Origin: Embleya sp045207655
GTDB taxonomy: Bacteria > Actinomycetota > Actinomycetes > Streptomycetales > Streptomycetaceae
DNA: 64,000 nt
NCBI RefSeq assembly: GCF_045207655.1
Contig: NZ_CP108784.1
Span: forward strand, 1,550,001-1,614,000
Reading direction: 5' to 3'
In this document: in pieces, positions 41,822 through 52,800 of the stretch
Layout: each line of letters opens with the position of its first letter
Position numbering within the stretch: position 1 is the first letter of the stretch
Position numbers and translations under genes: made by a program
Notes under the pieces: generated by a model
The model's input: only the letters and a program-made list of their open reading frames with translations
Told to the model about the DNA's origin: nothing
Database searches by the model: none

Positions 41822-44800
41822 ATGGCAACGAATGAAGAGAAGCTCGTCGACTACCTCAAGTGGGTGACCAACGACCTGCACCAGACCCGCCGTCGGCTCC
41901 AGGAGGTCGAGGCCAAGGAGGCCGGTCGCGGCCGCGAGCCGATCGCGATCGTCGCGATGAGCTGCCGCTATCCGGGCGGCGTCCGCACGCCCGACGACCT
42001 GTGGCGACTCGTCGCCGACGGCACCGACGCGGTGGGCGGCTTCCCGACCGACCGGGGTTGGGGCGTCGAGGAGCTCTACCACCCCGATCCCGATCGGCTC
42101 GGCACCTCCTACACCCGCGACGGCGGCTTCCTGCACGACGCGCACCACTTCGACCCGGAGTTCTTCGGCATCAGTCCGCGTGAGGCGATCGCCACCGACC
42201 CGCAACACCGGCTGCTCCTGGAGACGGCCTGGGAGGCGTTCGAGCGCGCCGGGATCGAACCGACCTCGCTGCGCGGCAGCCGTACCGGCGTGTTCGCCGG
42301 CGTGATGTACAGCGACTACGGGTCACGGCTCCAGACCCACGCGGCCGAGGAGTTCGAGGGATACATCGGCAACGGCAGCGCGAGCAGCATCGCGTCCGGA
42401 CGCCTGTCGTACACGTTCGGCCTCGAAGGACCCGCGCTGACCATCGACACGGCGTGCTCCTCGTCCCTGGTCGCCATCCACCTGGCCGCCCACGCGCTGC
42501 GTCAGGGCGAGTGCACGCTCGCCCTGGCCGGAGGCGTCACCGTGATGGCCTCCCCGGGCCTGTTCGTGGAGTTCAGCCGCCAACGCGGTCTCGCGCCCGA
42601 CGGCCGGTGCAAATCGTTCGCCGCGGCAGCGGACGGCGCCGGCTTCGCCGAGGGTGCCGCGTTGTTGCTGCTGGAGCGGCTCTCCGACGCCGAACGCAAC
42701 GGACACCCCATCCTCGCCGTCCTGCGCGGCTCCGCCGTCAACCAGGACGGCGCCAGCAACGGACTCACCGCACCCAACGGCCCCTCCCAACAGCGAGTGA
42801 TCCAACAGGCCCTCGCCGGCGCCGGACTGACGGCCGATCAGGTGGACGCCGTCGAGGCGCACGGCACCGGCACCACCCTCGGCGACCCGATCGAGGCACA
42901 GGCCCTGCTCGCCACCTACGGCCAGGACCGACCCACCGAACAACCCCTCTACCTCGGCTCGTTGAAGTCCAACATCGGCCACACCCAGGCCGCCGCCGGT
43001 GTCGCCGGCGTGATCAAGATGGTGCTGGCCATGCGGCACGGCCTACTGCCCAAGACACTGCACGTCGACGAACCGTCACCACACGTCGACTGGACCGCCG
43101 GCGCCGTCACCCTCCTCACCGAGGCCGAACCCTGGCCCGAAACCGACCACCCCCGCCGCGCCGGCATCTCCTCCTTCGGCATCAGCGGCACCAACGCCCA
43201 CCTCATCATCGAGCAGGCACCCACCGTCGAACCCGACGCGGCGTCGGCGGCCGATCCGACCACCGGGACCGGTGACGCCCGCCCCGTCCCATGGCTGCTC
43301 TCCGCCCGTACTCCGCAAGCGCTTCGGGACCAGGCGCTGCGCCTGCACGCGCACATCGACGCGCATCCCGAGCTCGATCCGATCGCGGTCGCGCACACAC
43401 TCGCCACCCGGCGGACCACGTTCGACCACCGCGCGGCCGTCGTCGCCGACAAGCGCGAGGACTTCCTGCTCGGCCTCACCGCACTGGCCCAGGGCCAGGT
43501 GAGCACCACGACGCTCCGGCACCACCACACACCCGCGGCCGGTCGCGTCGCGTTCATGTACACCGGCCAGGGCAGCCAACGCCCCGGCATGGGTGGTCAA
43601 CTACGTTCGGCCCACCCGGTGTTCGCGGATGCCTTCGACGAAGCCGTAGCCCACCTCGACCCGCACCTGGACCGACCGCTCCGCGAAGTGATCGACCACC
43701 ACCCCGAACTCCTCAACCAGACCCGCTACACCCAACCCGCACTCTTCGCCCTCCAAACCGCCCTCCACCACCTCCTCACCCACCACGGCGTGAAACCCGA
43801 CTACCTCATCGGCCACTCCATCGGCGAACTCACCGCCGCCCACCTCGCCGGAGTCCTCACCCTCCCCCACGCCGCCACCCTCGTCACCACACGCGCCCGC
43901 CTCATGCAAACCGCACCCACCGGCGGCACCATGATCGCCGTGAGCGCCGCACCCAACGAACTGGCCGAACTCCTCACCGGACACGAGCACCTGGTCTCCG
44001 TCGCCGCCCACAACGCACCTCGGGCCACGGTGATCTCCGGCGATCGAGAGCTCTGCCTCCACATCGCCGAACAAGCCCGCGCAGCCGGCCACAAAACCAA
44101 AGAACTCAAGGTCAGCCACGCATTCCACTCACCCCACATGGACCCCATCCTCGACGAGTTCCGAACGATCGCGAGCACCCTCACCTACCACCCCCCACAC
44201 ACCCCACTGATCTCCAACACCACCGGCACCATCGCCACCACCGAACAACTCACCGACCCCACCTACTGGACCAACCACATCCGCAACGCCGTGCACTTCC
44301 ACCACGGCATCACCACCCTCCACCACCAAAACGTCACCACCTACCTCGAACTCGGCCCCGACACCACCCTCACCACCCTCACCCAGGAAACCGTGCACGA
44401 GCTCCGCCGGGACGAGTCCGGTGCCCGGGGGGAATCGGCGTTCGTCCCGCTCCTGCGCGGACACCGCCCGCAGGCCCGGAGCGTGGCGACCGCCCTGGCC
44501 ACCGCCCACCTGCACGGGGTGTCCGTCGACTGGCCGTCGGTACTCACCGGACCCGCCGGTCCGCCGCCGCCCGTCGGCCTGCCGACGTACGCCTACCAGC
44601 GGCAGCGCCTGTGGCTGGACGTACCGGAATCCCCGGGCTCCGAGGACGGGTTCGACGGTGTGGCGGAGGCGCCGGCCGACGCGCGCTTCTGGGCGGCGGT
44701 GGAGAACGACGATCCGGATGCGCTGGCGGACGCGTTGCACGTGGATGCCGACGGACAAGCCGCCCTGCGTGCGTTGTTGCCCGCGCTGACCGCGTGGCGG

Positions 44801-46534
44801 CGGCAGCGCCGGTGGTGGCACCGGGTGGTCTGGCAGCCGGTACCGGAGCCGTCGAGCGCGGTGTTGTCGGGCACGTGGCTGCTGCTCGCGCCGGCGGATC
44901 ATCCGGCCGCCGACGACGTGTTCGCCGCGCTCGGCCGGCACGGCGCGCAGCCGATCCGGATCGAAGTCCCGGTCGCCGCGGACGGCGCGCCGGACGGGCC
45001 CGCGTTGTCCGCCGCGCTGGCACGGCATTGCGATCCGGACGGAGTGCTGGCCCTGGCGCCGGTCGACCCGGCCCCGGACCCGAATCCGGACCCCGCCGGT
45101 CGGCTGGTGCGGGTGCTGGCGGAGAGCGGGATCGAGGCGCCGCTGTGGTTGGTCATGCACGACGCGGTCGCGCTCCGCGGCGACGCAGCGCCGGCGCGGC
45201 CGGACCGGGCGCTCGCGTGGGGCCTGGCCCGGGCGGTGGGCGCGGGCGCACCGGACGGCCCGGGTACGGTCCGCCTGTTGGATCTGCCCGAGCGGCCGGA
45301 CGAGCGGGCGACGGCGCGGCTGGCCGGGGTACTGGCGGGTGCCGACGTCGAGGACCAGGTGGCGATTCGGGCCACCGGGGTGTTCGTCCGGCGACTGGTG
45401 CGGGCCGCGCCCGGTGCGCGGGCGGCCGACGGCGGCGGCTGGAAGCCGCGTGGCACCACGCTGATCACCGAGGGCACCACATCCCTCGGTGCCCAGGTCG
45501 CCCGGTGGCTGGCCCGACGCGGCGCCGATCATCTCCTGCTCACCCGGGCCGTCCCGGGTGACACATCGGCGCTGGAGCAGGAACTGGCCGGCCTGGGCAC
45601 GCGGGTGACGGTTGCCGTGTGCGACCCGGCGGATCCGGCCGAGGCGGTGCGGTTGCTCACGCTGGTCCCGGCCGAGCACCCGCTGGCCGCGGTGCTGCAC
45701 ACGACACCCGCCCCGGCCGCCGAGAGCGAGGCAACCACGCTCGTGGACAAGGGCGTTCACCGGTCGGCGGCGGCGAACCTGGATCGGGTCACCGAGCACC
45801 TGGACCTGTCCGCGTTCGTGCTCTTCTCCTCGCTGGCCGGTCTGCTCGGCACCTCGCCGGATCCGGCCGACGCCGGTACACACGCGTATCTGGAGGCGCT
45901 CGCCCAGGCACGCCGGCAGCGGGGGCTGCCGGCCGGTGTGGTGGCGTGGGGTCCGTGGGACTCGACCGGCGCGGGGGCGGTCGAGGTGGACGGGCTGCGG
46001 CCGGTGGCCGCGCAGCCGGCGATCGAGGCGCTGTTCGAGGCGCTGGCTCAGGCGCCGGATCGGGACGTGCCGAGCCTGGTCGTCGCGGACGCCGCGTGGG
46101 ATCGCCTGCCGGCCCGCTTCGCGGGGGTGGGCGCGTCCGCGCTGGTGCGCGATCTCGCGGCGACGGACGCCCCCTCGGACCCGGCCGGCACCGGCGCGGC
46201 GGCCGACGCGGGTGATCGGTCCGTCGAGGTTCGGCGGCGGGTGCTGGCGGCCCCGGACGACGCGGCGGGCGAGCGTGTCCTGCTCGACATCGTGCTCGGA
46301 CACGTGGCGGCGCTGCTCGGGCACGGGTCGGGCGCGGCGATCGACGCCGACGAGGACTTCGTCGCGTTGGGTTTCTCCTCGTTCACCGCACTGGAGTTGC
46401 GCAATCTGCTGAGTGCCGCGATCGGGATCGAGTTGGCCACGGTGGCGGTGTTCGACAATCCGACGCCCACCGCGCTGGCCCGGTTCCTGCGGCTGGAGAT
46501 CGAGGCGAGCGAGCCGGTCCCGGCCGCGGTCTGA
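41822..46534 (+). CDS. Type I PKS: KS-AT-KR(inactive)-ACP, terminal module without TE
   Basis: 1570 aa. A coiled-coil N-terminus (EEKLVDYLKWVTNDLHQTR) is a class 1a docking domain. The KS cysteine is C212. The AT has GHSIGE (S666) and HAFH (766), so it is malonyl type. The KR is degenerate: the cofactor motif reads TEGTTSLG and the catalytic-Tyr position is Asp in the ADAGTHAYLEAL segment, so the beta-keto group should remain. The ACP has GFSSF with S1520. There is no TE and no C-terminal docking helix, so this is the last module. The start at 41822 is chosen for its GAGGAG site; an in-frame ATG at 41573 would add an 83-residue Lys/Pro-rich extension. The expected product is 4-methyl-3-oxohex-4-enoyl-ACP. 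Confidence 0.92.
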   Translation: MATNEEKLVDYLKWVTNDLHQTRRRLQEVEAKEAGRGREPIAIVAMSCRYPGGVRTPDDLWRLVADGTDAVGGFPTDRGWGVEELYHPDPDRLGTSYTRDGGFLHDAHHFDPEFFGISPREAIATDPQHRLLLETAWEAFERAGIEPTSLRGSRTGVFAGVMYSDYGSRLQTHAAEEFEGYIGNGSASSIASGRLSYTFGLEGPALTIDTACSSSLVAIHLAAHALRQGECTLALAGGVTVMASPGLFVEFSRQRGLAPDGRCKSFAAAADGAGFAEGAALLLLERLSDAERNGHPILAVLRGSAVNQDGASNGLTAPNGPSQQRVIQQALAGAGLTADQVDAVEAHGTGTTLGDPIEAQALLATYGQDRPTEQPLYLGSLKSNIGHTQAAAGVAGVIKMVLAMRHGLLPKTLHVDEPSPHVDWTAGAVTLLTEAEPWPETDHPRRAGISSFGISGTNAHLIIEQAPTVEPDAASAADPTTGTGDARPVPWLLSARTPQALRDQALRLHAHIDAHPELDPIAVAHTLATRRTTFDHRAAVVADKREDFLLGLTALAQGQVSTTTLRHHHTPAAGRVAFMYTGQGSQRPGMGGQLRSAHPVFADAFDEAVAHLDPHLDRPLREVIDHHPELLNQTRYTQPALFALQTALHHLLTHHGVKPDYLIGHSIGELTAAHLAGVLTLPHAATLVTTRARLMQTAPTGGTMIAVSAAPNELAELLTGHEHLVSVAAHNAPRATVISGDRELCLHIAEQARAAGHKTKELKVSHAFHSPHMDPILDEFRTIASTLTYHPPHTPLISNTTGTIATTEQLTDPTYWTNHIRNAVHFHHGITTLHHQNVTTYLELGPDTTLTTLTQETVHELRRDESGARGESAFVPLLRGHRPQARSVATALATAHLHGVSVDWPSVLTGPAGPPPPVGLPTYAYQRQRLWLDVPESPGSEDGFDGVAEAPADARFWAAVENDDPDALADALHVDADGQAALRALLPALTAWRRQRRWWHRVVWQPVPEPSSAVLSGTWLLLAPADHPAADDVFAALGRHGAQPIRIEVPVAADGAPDGPALSAALARHCDPDGVLALAPVDPAPDPNPDPAGRLVRVLAESGIEAPLWLVMHDAVALRGDAAPARPDRALAWGLARAVGAGAPDGPGTVRLLDLPERPDERATARLAGVLAGADVEDQVAIRATGVFVRRLVRAAPGARAADGGGWKPRGTTLITEGTTSLGAQVARWLARRGADHLLLTRAVPGDTSALEQELAGLGTRVTVAVCDPADPAEAVRLLTLVPAEHPLAAVLHTTPAPAAESEATTLVDKGVHRSAAANLDRVTEHLDLSAFVLFSSLAGLLGTSPDPADAGTHAYLEALAQARRQRGLPAGVVAWGPWDSTGAGAVEVDGLRPVAAQPAIEALFEALAQAPDRDVPSLVVADAAWDRLPARFAGVGASALVRDLAATDAPSDPAGTGAAADAGDRSVEVRRRVLAAPDDAAGERVLLDIVLGHVAALLGHGSGAAIDADEDFVALGFSSFTALELRNLLSAAIGIELATVAVFDNPTPTALARFLRLEIEASEPVPAAV

Positions 46535-46550
46535 GCGAACTCCCGGTACC

Positions 46551-46593
46551 CGCACGGCGTCCCGCGACCGATTCGGTCGCGGGACGCCGTGCG
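46551..46593. terminator. Strong hairpin terminator after PKS2
   Basis: A perfect 20-bp stem (46551-46570 with 46574-46593) closes on a 3-base ATT loop. It lies between PKS2 and the convergent TetR 2 gene. Confidence 0.85.
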
Positions 46594-46606
46594 TGGGTGT
46601 GGGTGC

Positions 46607-46790
46607 TCGGTGCCGTGACCGGCAAACGCACACGGGCACTCGGGTGCCGTGGCCGGGAACGCGCACAAGTGCTCGCTCTTGTGATCGGAAACTTGCCCGG
46701 GGGCAGGATGCCCCGGCCGCGAACCGTACCCGGGTGCTCGCTCCGGGACCGGAACCATGCCCGGGTTCTCCGTCCGCGCCGGGCGCCGGT
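46607..46790. repeat. Degenerate tandem repeat of roughly 35-45 bp
   Basis: At least four related units, each with GTGCTCG or CACTCGG followed by a GTGACCGG/GTGGCCGG/GTGATCGG/GGACCGGAA core, fill the gap between the terminator and the TetR 2 stop. No open frame is supported. Confidence 0.45.
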
Positions 46791-46793
46791 CGG

Positions 46794-47396
46794 TCAGCCC
46801 GCGCGCGCCGGTGTGGCCTCGGCGGTGCGCAGGCCGCCCATGGTGAGTTCGAGGAGCCGGTCGGTCTGGCCCGCGTCGCTGGGGGCCTGTTCGATGGCCC
46901 AGGCGATGCCGTTGGCGATCTTGAGCAGGTCGGAGATGTCGGTGTCCTTGCGCACGGTGCCGGCCTGCTGGGCGCGCAGGAGCAACGCGGCGCCGGCCGA
47001 GCGCATCCGGGTGTGGCACGAGGACGCGGTGGATTCCTGTTCGAGCATGGTGGCCATCAGCGACGCGGCGAGCCCGCGGTAGGTGGTCGCGTAGGCGATC
47101 ACCGAGCGCAGCCAGGTGGCCAACGCCTCCTCGGGCACAGGTGCGCCCAGCAGGGCCTGTGCCTCGCTGCACAACCCCTCGACGCCGTCGTGGAACACCG
47201 CTTCGAGCAGTGCGTGTCGGGTCGGGAAGTTGCGGTACAGCGTGCCGGGGCTGACTCCGGCGCGGCGCACGATGTCGTCCAGTGGCGCGTCCGGCCCGTG
47301 CTCGGAGAATGCCTCGCCGGCCGCGACGATCAGCCGTTCGTAGTTGCGCCGGGCGTCCGCGCGCATCGCACGTGCCGGGGGCTGCTCAGTCGTCAT
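46794..47396 (-). CDS. TetR-family transcriptional regulator 2
   Basis: 200 aa. The N-terminal HTH is clear (RRNYERLIVAAGEAFSEHG, PLDDIVRRAGVSPGTLYRNFPTR). The C-terminal domain is the AcrR-like type common next to exporters. The ATG gives MTTEQPPARAMR; upstream in-frame sequence has no supporting ribosome site. It is divergent from the membrane acyltransferase gene. It may control that gene or the MFS pump at 61254, whose promoter carries operator-like repeats. Confidence 0.9.
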   Translation of the reverse strand: MTTEQPPARAMRADARRNYERLIVAAGEAFSEHGPDAPLDDIVRRAGVSPGTLYRNFPTRHALLEAVFHDGVEGLCSEAQALLGAPVPEEALATWLRSVIAYATTYRGLAASLMATMLEQESTASSCHTRMRSAGAALLLRAQQAGTVRKDTDISDLLKIANGIAWAIEQAPSDAGQTDRLLELTMGGLRTAEATPARAG

Positions 47397-47718
47397 CGCC
47401 GATCCCCTGGTTGCACTGTTGCCGAAATCCTGGAAACGGGGCGTCCAGGATACGTCGGGGGCCGAACGGCCTTTGTACACGGTACCCGGCGGGCCCGGCG
47501 TCCGGTGCCGCACCGGGCCTGCCGGGGGACCGCCTTTCGGTCGATTGCCGAGTCCCAAAGGCGGGATTAGCGCGAGCAAAGAACGGCTTAAGCCCGCGAC
47601 CGCACGCTCGAACCGACCGCCGCGTGATACCGGTTCGCCCCGGAGCGCTCGGCGCGGTCGATCGGCTCCCCGCCCGTACCGCCCGCCGTTGCCGGGCCGC
47701 CGACAGGAATGGCGATCC
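47397..47718. other. 322-bp divergent region, TetR 2 / acyltransferase
   Basis: Contains the SARP-like box at 47564-47592 and otherwise no recognised element. Confidence 0.55.
47564..47592 (+). promoter_or_regulatory. SARP-like box, acyltransferase promoter
   Basis: Heptamers GGATTAG (47564), AGCAAAG (47575, weak) and GCTTAAG (47586) at 11-bp steps, 127-155 bases upstream of the acyltransferase ATG. Confidence 0.6.
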
Positions 47719-49017
47719 ATGACCGGAATCGATTCCGCAAAGAAACAGAGCACGCTGCCCTCTCTCACCGGCATGCGGTTCTTCGCCGCACTGATGGTGT
47801 TCCTCGCGCACGCCTCGGATCAGCGGTTCTTCCGGGACGCCGGTTTCAGCGCCGACTTCAATGATGTCGTGCGCGGTTCCGGATATGTGGGGGTCGCCTT
47901 CTTCTTCGTGCTCAGCGGCTTCGTGTTGACCTGGTCCGCTCGGGCCGGCGACACTGCCCGGGCCTTCTGGCGCCGGCGCGCGGCGAAGGTGTATCCGAAC
48001 ACGGTGGTCGCGGTCGTACTCGCCGCGATCTTGTTGAGCACCACCGATCGGGTGCTCGAGGCGAGGGTCCTGATCCCGAACCTGCTGCTGATCCAGTCCT
48101 GGATTCCCGACCTGGAGATTTTCCTCGGGGTGAACCCGCCCACCTGGTCGCTGGCTTGCGAGTTGTTCTTCTATCTCTCGTTCCCGCTGCTGCTGGTGGG
48201 CATCAAGCGCATCCCGGGCCGCTACCTGTGGCCCGCGGCGGCGGGCGTGGCGGCGGTGGTGGCGGTGATGCCGCTGGTGGCCGAACTCATCCAGGGCGGC
48301 GTGATGTTCCCCCCGCCGGTGTCGGTGTCCTTCCCCAGGTTCTGGTTCGTGTACGCGTTCCCGCCGGTGCGGATGCTGGAGTTCGTGCTGGGCATGCTGA
48401 TGGCCCGGATCGTGCTGAGCGGTCGGTGGATTCCGCTCGGTCGGCTGCCCGCGCTGGCGCTGGCGATCGGCGCGTTCGTGGGGCTCAAGCACGCGTCGAC
48501 GCTGTTCTCCATCGTCGCGGTGATGGTGGTGCCGATCGCGCTGTTGATCTCCTCGGTGGCCGCCGCCGACGTGCGCGGCGCGCGGTCGTGGCTCGGCAGC
48601 CGGTTCGTGGTCCGGCTCGGCGAGATCTCGTTCGCGTTCTACCTGTTGCACCAACTCGTGCTGTCCTACGGGCATCGCTGGTTGGGCCTGCACCGAACCT
48701 GGAGCACCCCGGGCGCGTTCGGTGTGCTGGCGGCGCTGCTCGTGGTGGCGCTGGCGTTGAGCGCGGTGCTGCACGCCGTGGTGGAGCAGCCCGCGATGGC
48801 GCGATTCGCCCGGCCGAGGCGGCGGCCCGCCCCGATCGAGCCGGCCGCCGAGCCCGATTCCCGAGGCGGACCGGGCGCCGGGTCCGATTCCGGAGGCGGT
48901 ACGGGTTCCGCGTCCGATCCGCGCGGCGGTCCGGGCGCCGGGTCGTCCGAACAGCGCTCGACGCTGCCGGCGGCGAACGCGTCGTCCGCTCGCGGCGAGC
49001 CGTCCACCGTGGACTGA
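47719..49017 (+). CDS. Membrane acyltransferase, acyltransferase-3 family
   Basis: 432 aa. The family opening LTGMRFFAALMVFLAHAS, with the catalytic histidine, is followed by GYVGVAFFFVLSGFVLTWS and about ten hydrophobic segments, with FAFYLLHQLVL late. The last 60 residues are a Gly/Ser/Asp/Pro-rich repeat tail, probably cytoplasmic and disordered. Such enzymes O-acylate sugars, lipids or polyketides at the membrane. A SARP-like box upstream ties it to the cluster, so acylation of the tetronate product is plausible. Acyl donor and acceptor are unknown. Confidence 0.88.
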   Translation: MTGIDSAKKQSTLPSLTGMRFFAALMVFLAHASDQRFFRDAGFSADFNDVVRGSGYVGVAFFFVLSGFVLTWSARAGDTARAFWRRRAAKVYPNTVVAVVLAAILLSTTDRVLEARVLIPNLLLIQSWIPDLEIFLGVNPPTWSLACELFFYLSFPLLLVGIKRIPGRYLWPAAAGVAAVVAVMPLVAELIQGGVMFPPPVSVSFPRFWFVYAFPPVRMLEFVLGMLMARIVLSGRWIPLGRLPALALAIGAFVGLKHASTLFSIVAVMVVPIALLISSVAAADVRGARSWLGSRFVVRLGEISFAFYLLHQLVLSYGHRWLGLHRTWSTPGAFGVLAALLVVALALSAVLHAVVEQPAMARFARPRRRPAPIEPAAEPDSRGGPGAGSDSGGGTGSASDPRGGPGAGSSEQRSTLPAANASSARGEPSTVD

Positions 49018-49815
49018 CGGCCCGTCACCCCAGATCTCCGGTACCACCGGCGCGGACGTCCGCGTCGCACCTTTCGCCCTCCTCGTTCGTTCGTCGCCCA
49101 TCGGGCAACGGACCCACGGGGAGGGCGTCCTGTGTTTCCGTCCGGTTTCCCCAGCGTGTCCGCCCGTTGGACGCTCGGTCACGCCCAACGCGGATTTTCA
49201 GACAAGATCTGCACTCGGTGACCGGCCACCGCCTGTTGCGTAACGACTCGTGTGATCACCGGGTCGTTCGTCGTCCGGCCGTCGCGGACCAGGGCGGATA
49301 CGGTGTCCGCGAGTGCCCGGATCGAAGAGACGTTCGGTTGGTGGGTGACCGAAAACCGCGTGCGGGCCGGATCGAACGGCTAAACGGAGAGAGTGTCGGG
49401 TTAGCCTGATCCCGCACCTGAACCCTGCGGGCCCGACCGACCCGGGGCCTACAGCCGAGGACGTTGACAGCACTCGAGGGGTCATCGTGATGTGCTTCAT
49501 TCGACACCGCTCCACCTCAGCGATCCATGTGGGCACCACCTCCGACCGCTGCTGTCCGGGGCACTGTCCGCGCCCGTAGGGTCACTCGTCTCGCGTCCGA
49601 ATCAGCCGGAGTCGCCCCATCCGCCCGCCCCGGCGGGGGGGTGATCCTCCCCAAGGCATCGGATCGCGACATTCGACGTCGCATTCGTCCGCGCCCGGTT
49701 CCGGGTGCGATCGAACATGCCGCCCGTCGCCACTTCGGCGAGGTCGGCGAATCCTTCCCGGAGCCTTGTGCCCGGGGTGAATTTGGTGTGCGCGGGGGAA
49801 TGGAGTTGTGCCGTT
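49018..49815. other. 798-bp intergenic region ahead of the LAL regulator
   Basis: No gene is supported. The only structure I see is an inverted repeat of GGCTAA (49378-49383) and TTAGCC (49401-49406). Short open frames have no ribosome site. Confidence 0.5.
49378..49406. repeat. Inverted repeat GGCTAA / TTAGCC
   Basis: The arms flank 17 bases. The sequence echoes the TTAG core of the cluster's SARP-like boxes but without their 11-bp heptamer layout. It is about 410 bases upstream of the LAL start. Confidence 0.35.
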
Positions 49816-52800
49816 ATGCACGGGGATACGGTCGGATTGGTGGAACGCGGACGCGAGTTGGCGATATTCGGGGAGCTGCTGACCGGCTGCCGGGACCGGC
49901 GGGGCCGATTGTTGTTGGTGGAGGGCGCGGCCGGGGCCGGAAAGTCGTCGCTGCTCCTGGGCTTGCGCGAAGAGGCGTCGACGCGCGGATTCCGGATTCT
50001 CCAGGCCCGGGGTTCGCGGTTCGAGGAGAGTTTTCCGTTCGGGATCGTGCGCCAATTGTTCGAGCCTTTGCTGGCCTGCGCGCCGCCGGAGCTGCGGGCG
50101 GCGATGTGGTCCGGCGCGGCGGAATTGTCGGCTCCGTTGTTCGAATACGCCGGTGGTCTGCTTCCGCTCGGGGGCGACGACGGGCGGGGCAGCGCGGCCG
50201 AACGGCAGGCGTTGTTTCACGGTCTGTATTGGCTGTGCGTGAATGTCGCCGACCGCGAGCCGCTGGTGCTGGTCGTCGACGACGTGCAATGGGCCGACGA
50301 GTCGTCCCTGCGTTTCCTGCATTATCTGGCCACCCGGCTGGACGAGTTGCCCGTGGTCGTGGCGGTGGCCACCGAGTCGATGCGCTGGGGACCGCAGGCG
50401 GACGTGGTGCGCGCGATGGTGTCCTCGCCGCTGGCCCGGGTCGTGCGTGCCGAGCCGTTGACCGAGACGGGTGTGCGCGAGTTGGTGATCCGCGTGGTCG
50501 GCGCCGATCAGGGCACCGGATTCGCCCGGTTGTGCCACGAGGCCACCGGCGGCAACCCGTTCTTCCTGCGCGAGTTGCTGGGCGAACTCCAGGCGGACGG
50601 CGTGGTTCCGGTCGATGCGCCCGGCTCGCCCGCCGCGGGCGTTCCCGAATCGGCCGGCCCGGACGGCGAGGGGGTGCGGGTGTTGTCCCGGGCGGGCGAC
50701 GCCCGCTGCGTGTCCGTCCCGGTGGGCCCGTGGGCCGGTTCGGCGTCCGGCGGCGATACCGGGGCGGTGGCCTTCGGGAAGGCCGTCGACCGGAGCGTAC
50801 GGGCCGGCGAGGCGGTCCTGGGCTCCGAGGACCGCGCGCGGGGCGCCCTGGTCGAGGTGGGATCCGGCGCGCGCGCCGACGGGCCGGTCGCCGGCACCGG
50901 GCGGGCCGGCGTGTTCACCTCCCGAGCGGGCTCCACGTTCCCGGTGGCCTGGCGCAACGAGCCCGCCCCGGCGTTCGACGGTGTGGGCACCGGTGTGCCC
51001 GGGCCGGCTCCCGGGGGCGGCGCCGAGCGCGACGACCCCCAACGCGCGGTGTCCGTCCGTACGGTCCCCGCCGAGGACGGGATCGACGCCCCCACCGAGG
51101 ACGGTCGTCGTGGGGACGTGGTGGCCCGGGTCTCCCGGCTCGCGCCGGGCAGCGTCTCGCGCAGCGTGGTGCGCCGGTTGCGGCTGTCGCCCGGCCCGGT
51201 CGCGGTGTTCGCCGAGGCGATGGCGGTCGTGGGATTGACCGCGGATCCGGTACTGGTGGGCCAGATCGCCGGGTTGAGCCGGGCCGAGGCCACCGAGGCG
51301 GTGGGCGTGCTGGTCGAACTGGGCATGGTGCACGCCGGTTCGCCATTGCGCTTCGTCCACCCGATCGTGCGCGAGACGTTGTACCGGGATCTGCCGCTGC
51401 GCCTGCGCCACCGCGCGCATGTGCGGGCCGCGCGGGCGCTGACCGGCGCGGGCACGTTGCGGGGCGAGGCGGCGGGCGAGGCCGCGGACCATCTGATGGA
51501 GGTGCCGCCGGCCGCGGATCCCTGGGTCGCGGACGTCCTGGCGGTGGCCGGGCGCGGCGCCCTGGCCCACGGCGACCCCGGAGCGGCGGTGCGCTATCTG
51601 CGCCGGGCCCTGCACGAACCGGCGCCGCCCGCGACCGTGCCGGCGTTGTGCGCGACGCTGGGTCGGGCCGAGTTGCGCGCGCGTGGCGGGCACGCCTGCC
51701 GCCGACTGGCCCAGGCCCTGGACGCCGCGCCCGATCCCGAGGCCCGGGCCCGGGTCGGTGTGGATCTGGCCTCGGCGCTGGTGGCCGCGTGCCGGCACGA
51801 CGAGGCGATCACCCTGCTCCAGGGGTTACGCGAGGAACTGGCCGCCGTCCTGCCGAGGGACGGCTCCGATCCCGACGGCGAGGGCTTCCTGCGGGTGTGC
51901 ATGGCGCTGACCGTGGTCGCCCAACTGATGCCCGCCACCCGGCACGTCGCCGCCCGCGAGCTGGCCGGCCTCGGCGAGTGGGCCGGCGAGCACCAGTGCG
52001 ACGACCCGGCCACCAACCCGGTGCCCACCACCCGATGGGGGCCCGACTGCGTCTGCGCCGACATCCGCCGGGTGCTCATCGCCGCCGACACCGTGCAGGC
52101 GCTGAGCGAGGGCAGACCCGCCCAACAGATCGTCGAGCGTGTGCAACACGCGCTCACCCAGGGCTGCTTCGCGTACGGCAGGCTGGTCACCGGGCCGGAC
52201 GGGGAACTGCATCCCATCCTGCTGCTGGCCGGGGCGCTCGCGCACTGCAACCGGCTGACCGAGTCGGACACGCTGCTCACCCGCGTCCTCTCCGACGCGC
52301 GCGATCAGAACCTGACCCTGGCCGCGGACGCCGCGCGGGCCTCCCGGGCCTGGGTTCGGTGGCAGCGCGGCATGCTCGCGGAGGCCGAGACCGACGCGCG
52401 CACGGCCCTGCGGGCGATCCATCCGGACGTCGCCGCCGAGGCCCCGCCACCGCCGGGGAGCGTGTTGTGCCTGGCCACCGCGGCGCTGGCGTCGACTCTG
52501 GCCGTCCGGGGCGATCTCACCGGCGCGGCCCGGCTGTTGGAGGACGCGCCGGACCTGGACACGCCACAGACCCTGACCCTGCTGCCGCTGCTGGTCGCCC
52601 GGGGGCGAGTACGGCTGGCCCAGGGGCACTCGGAGAACGCGCTCGACGACATCCTGCACGCCAGGGCGCTCTTCCATCGCTGGACCGCGCCGACCCCGGT
52701 CGCGTTCCTGCCCACCATCGACGCGGTCACCGCGCTGGTCCGGCTCGGCCGCACCGACGAGGCCCGGGCGCTGGCCGAGGCCCAGGTGCCCGCCGGGCGC

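Noticed and set aside
47386..49188. 600-codon minus-strand frame opposite the membrane acyltransferase
   Set aside because: Antisense shadow; the plus strand encodes a clear acyltransferase-3 membrane protein.
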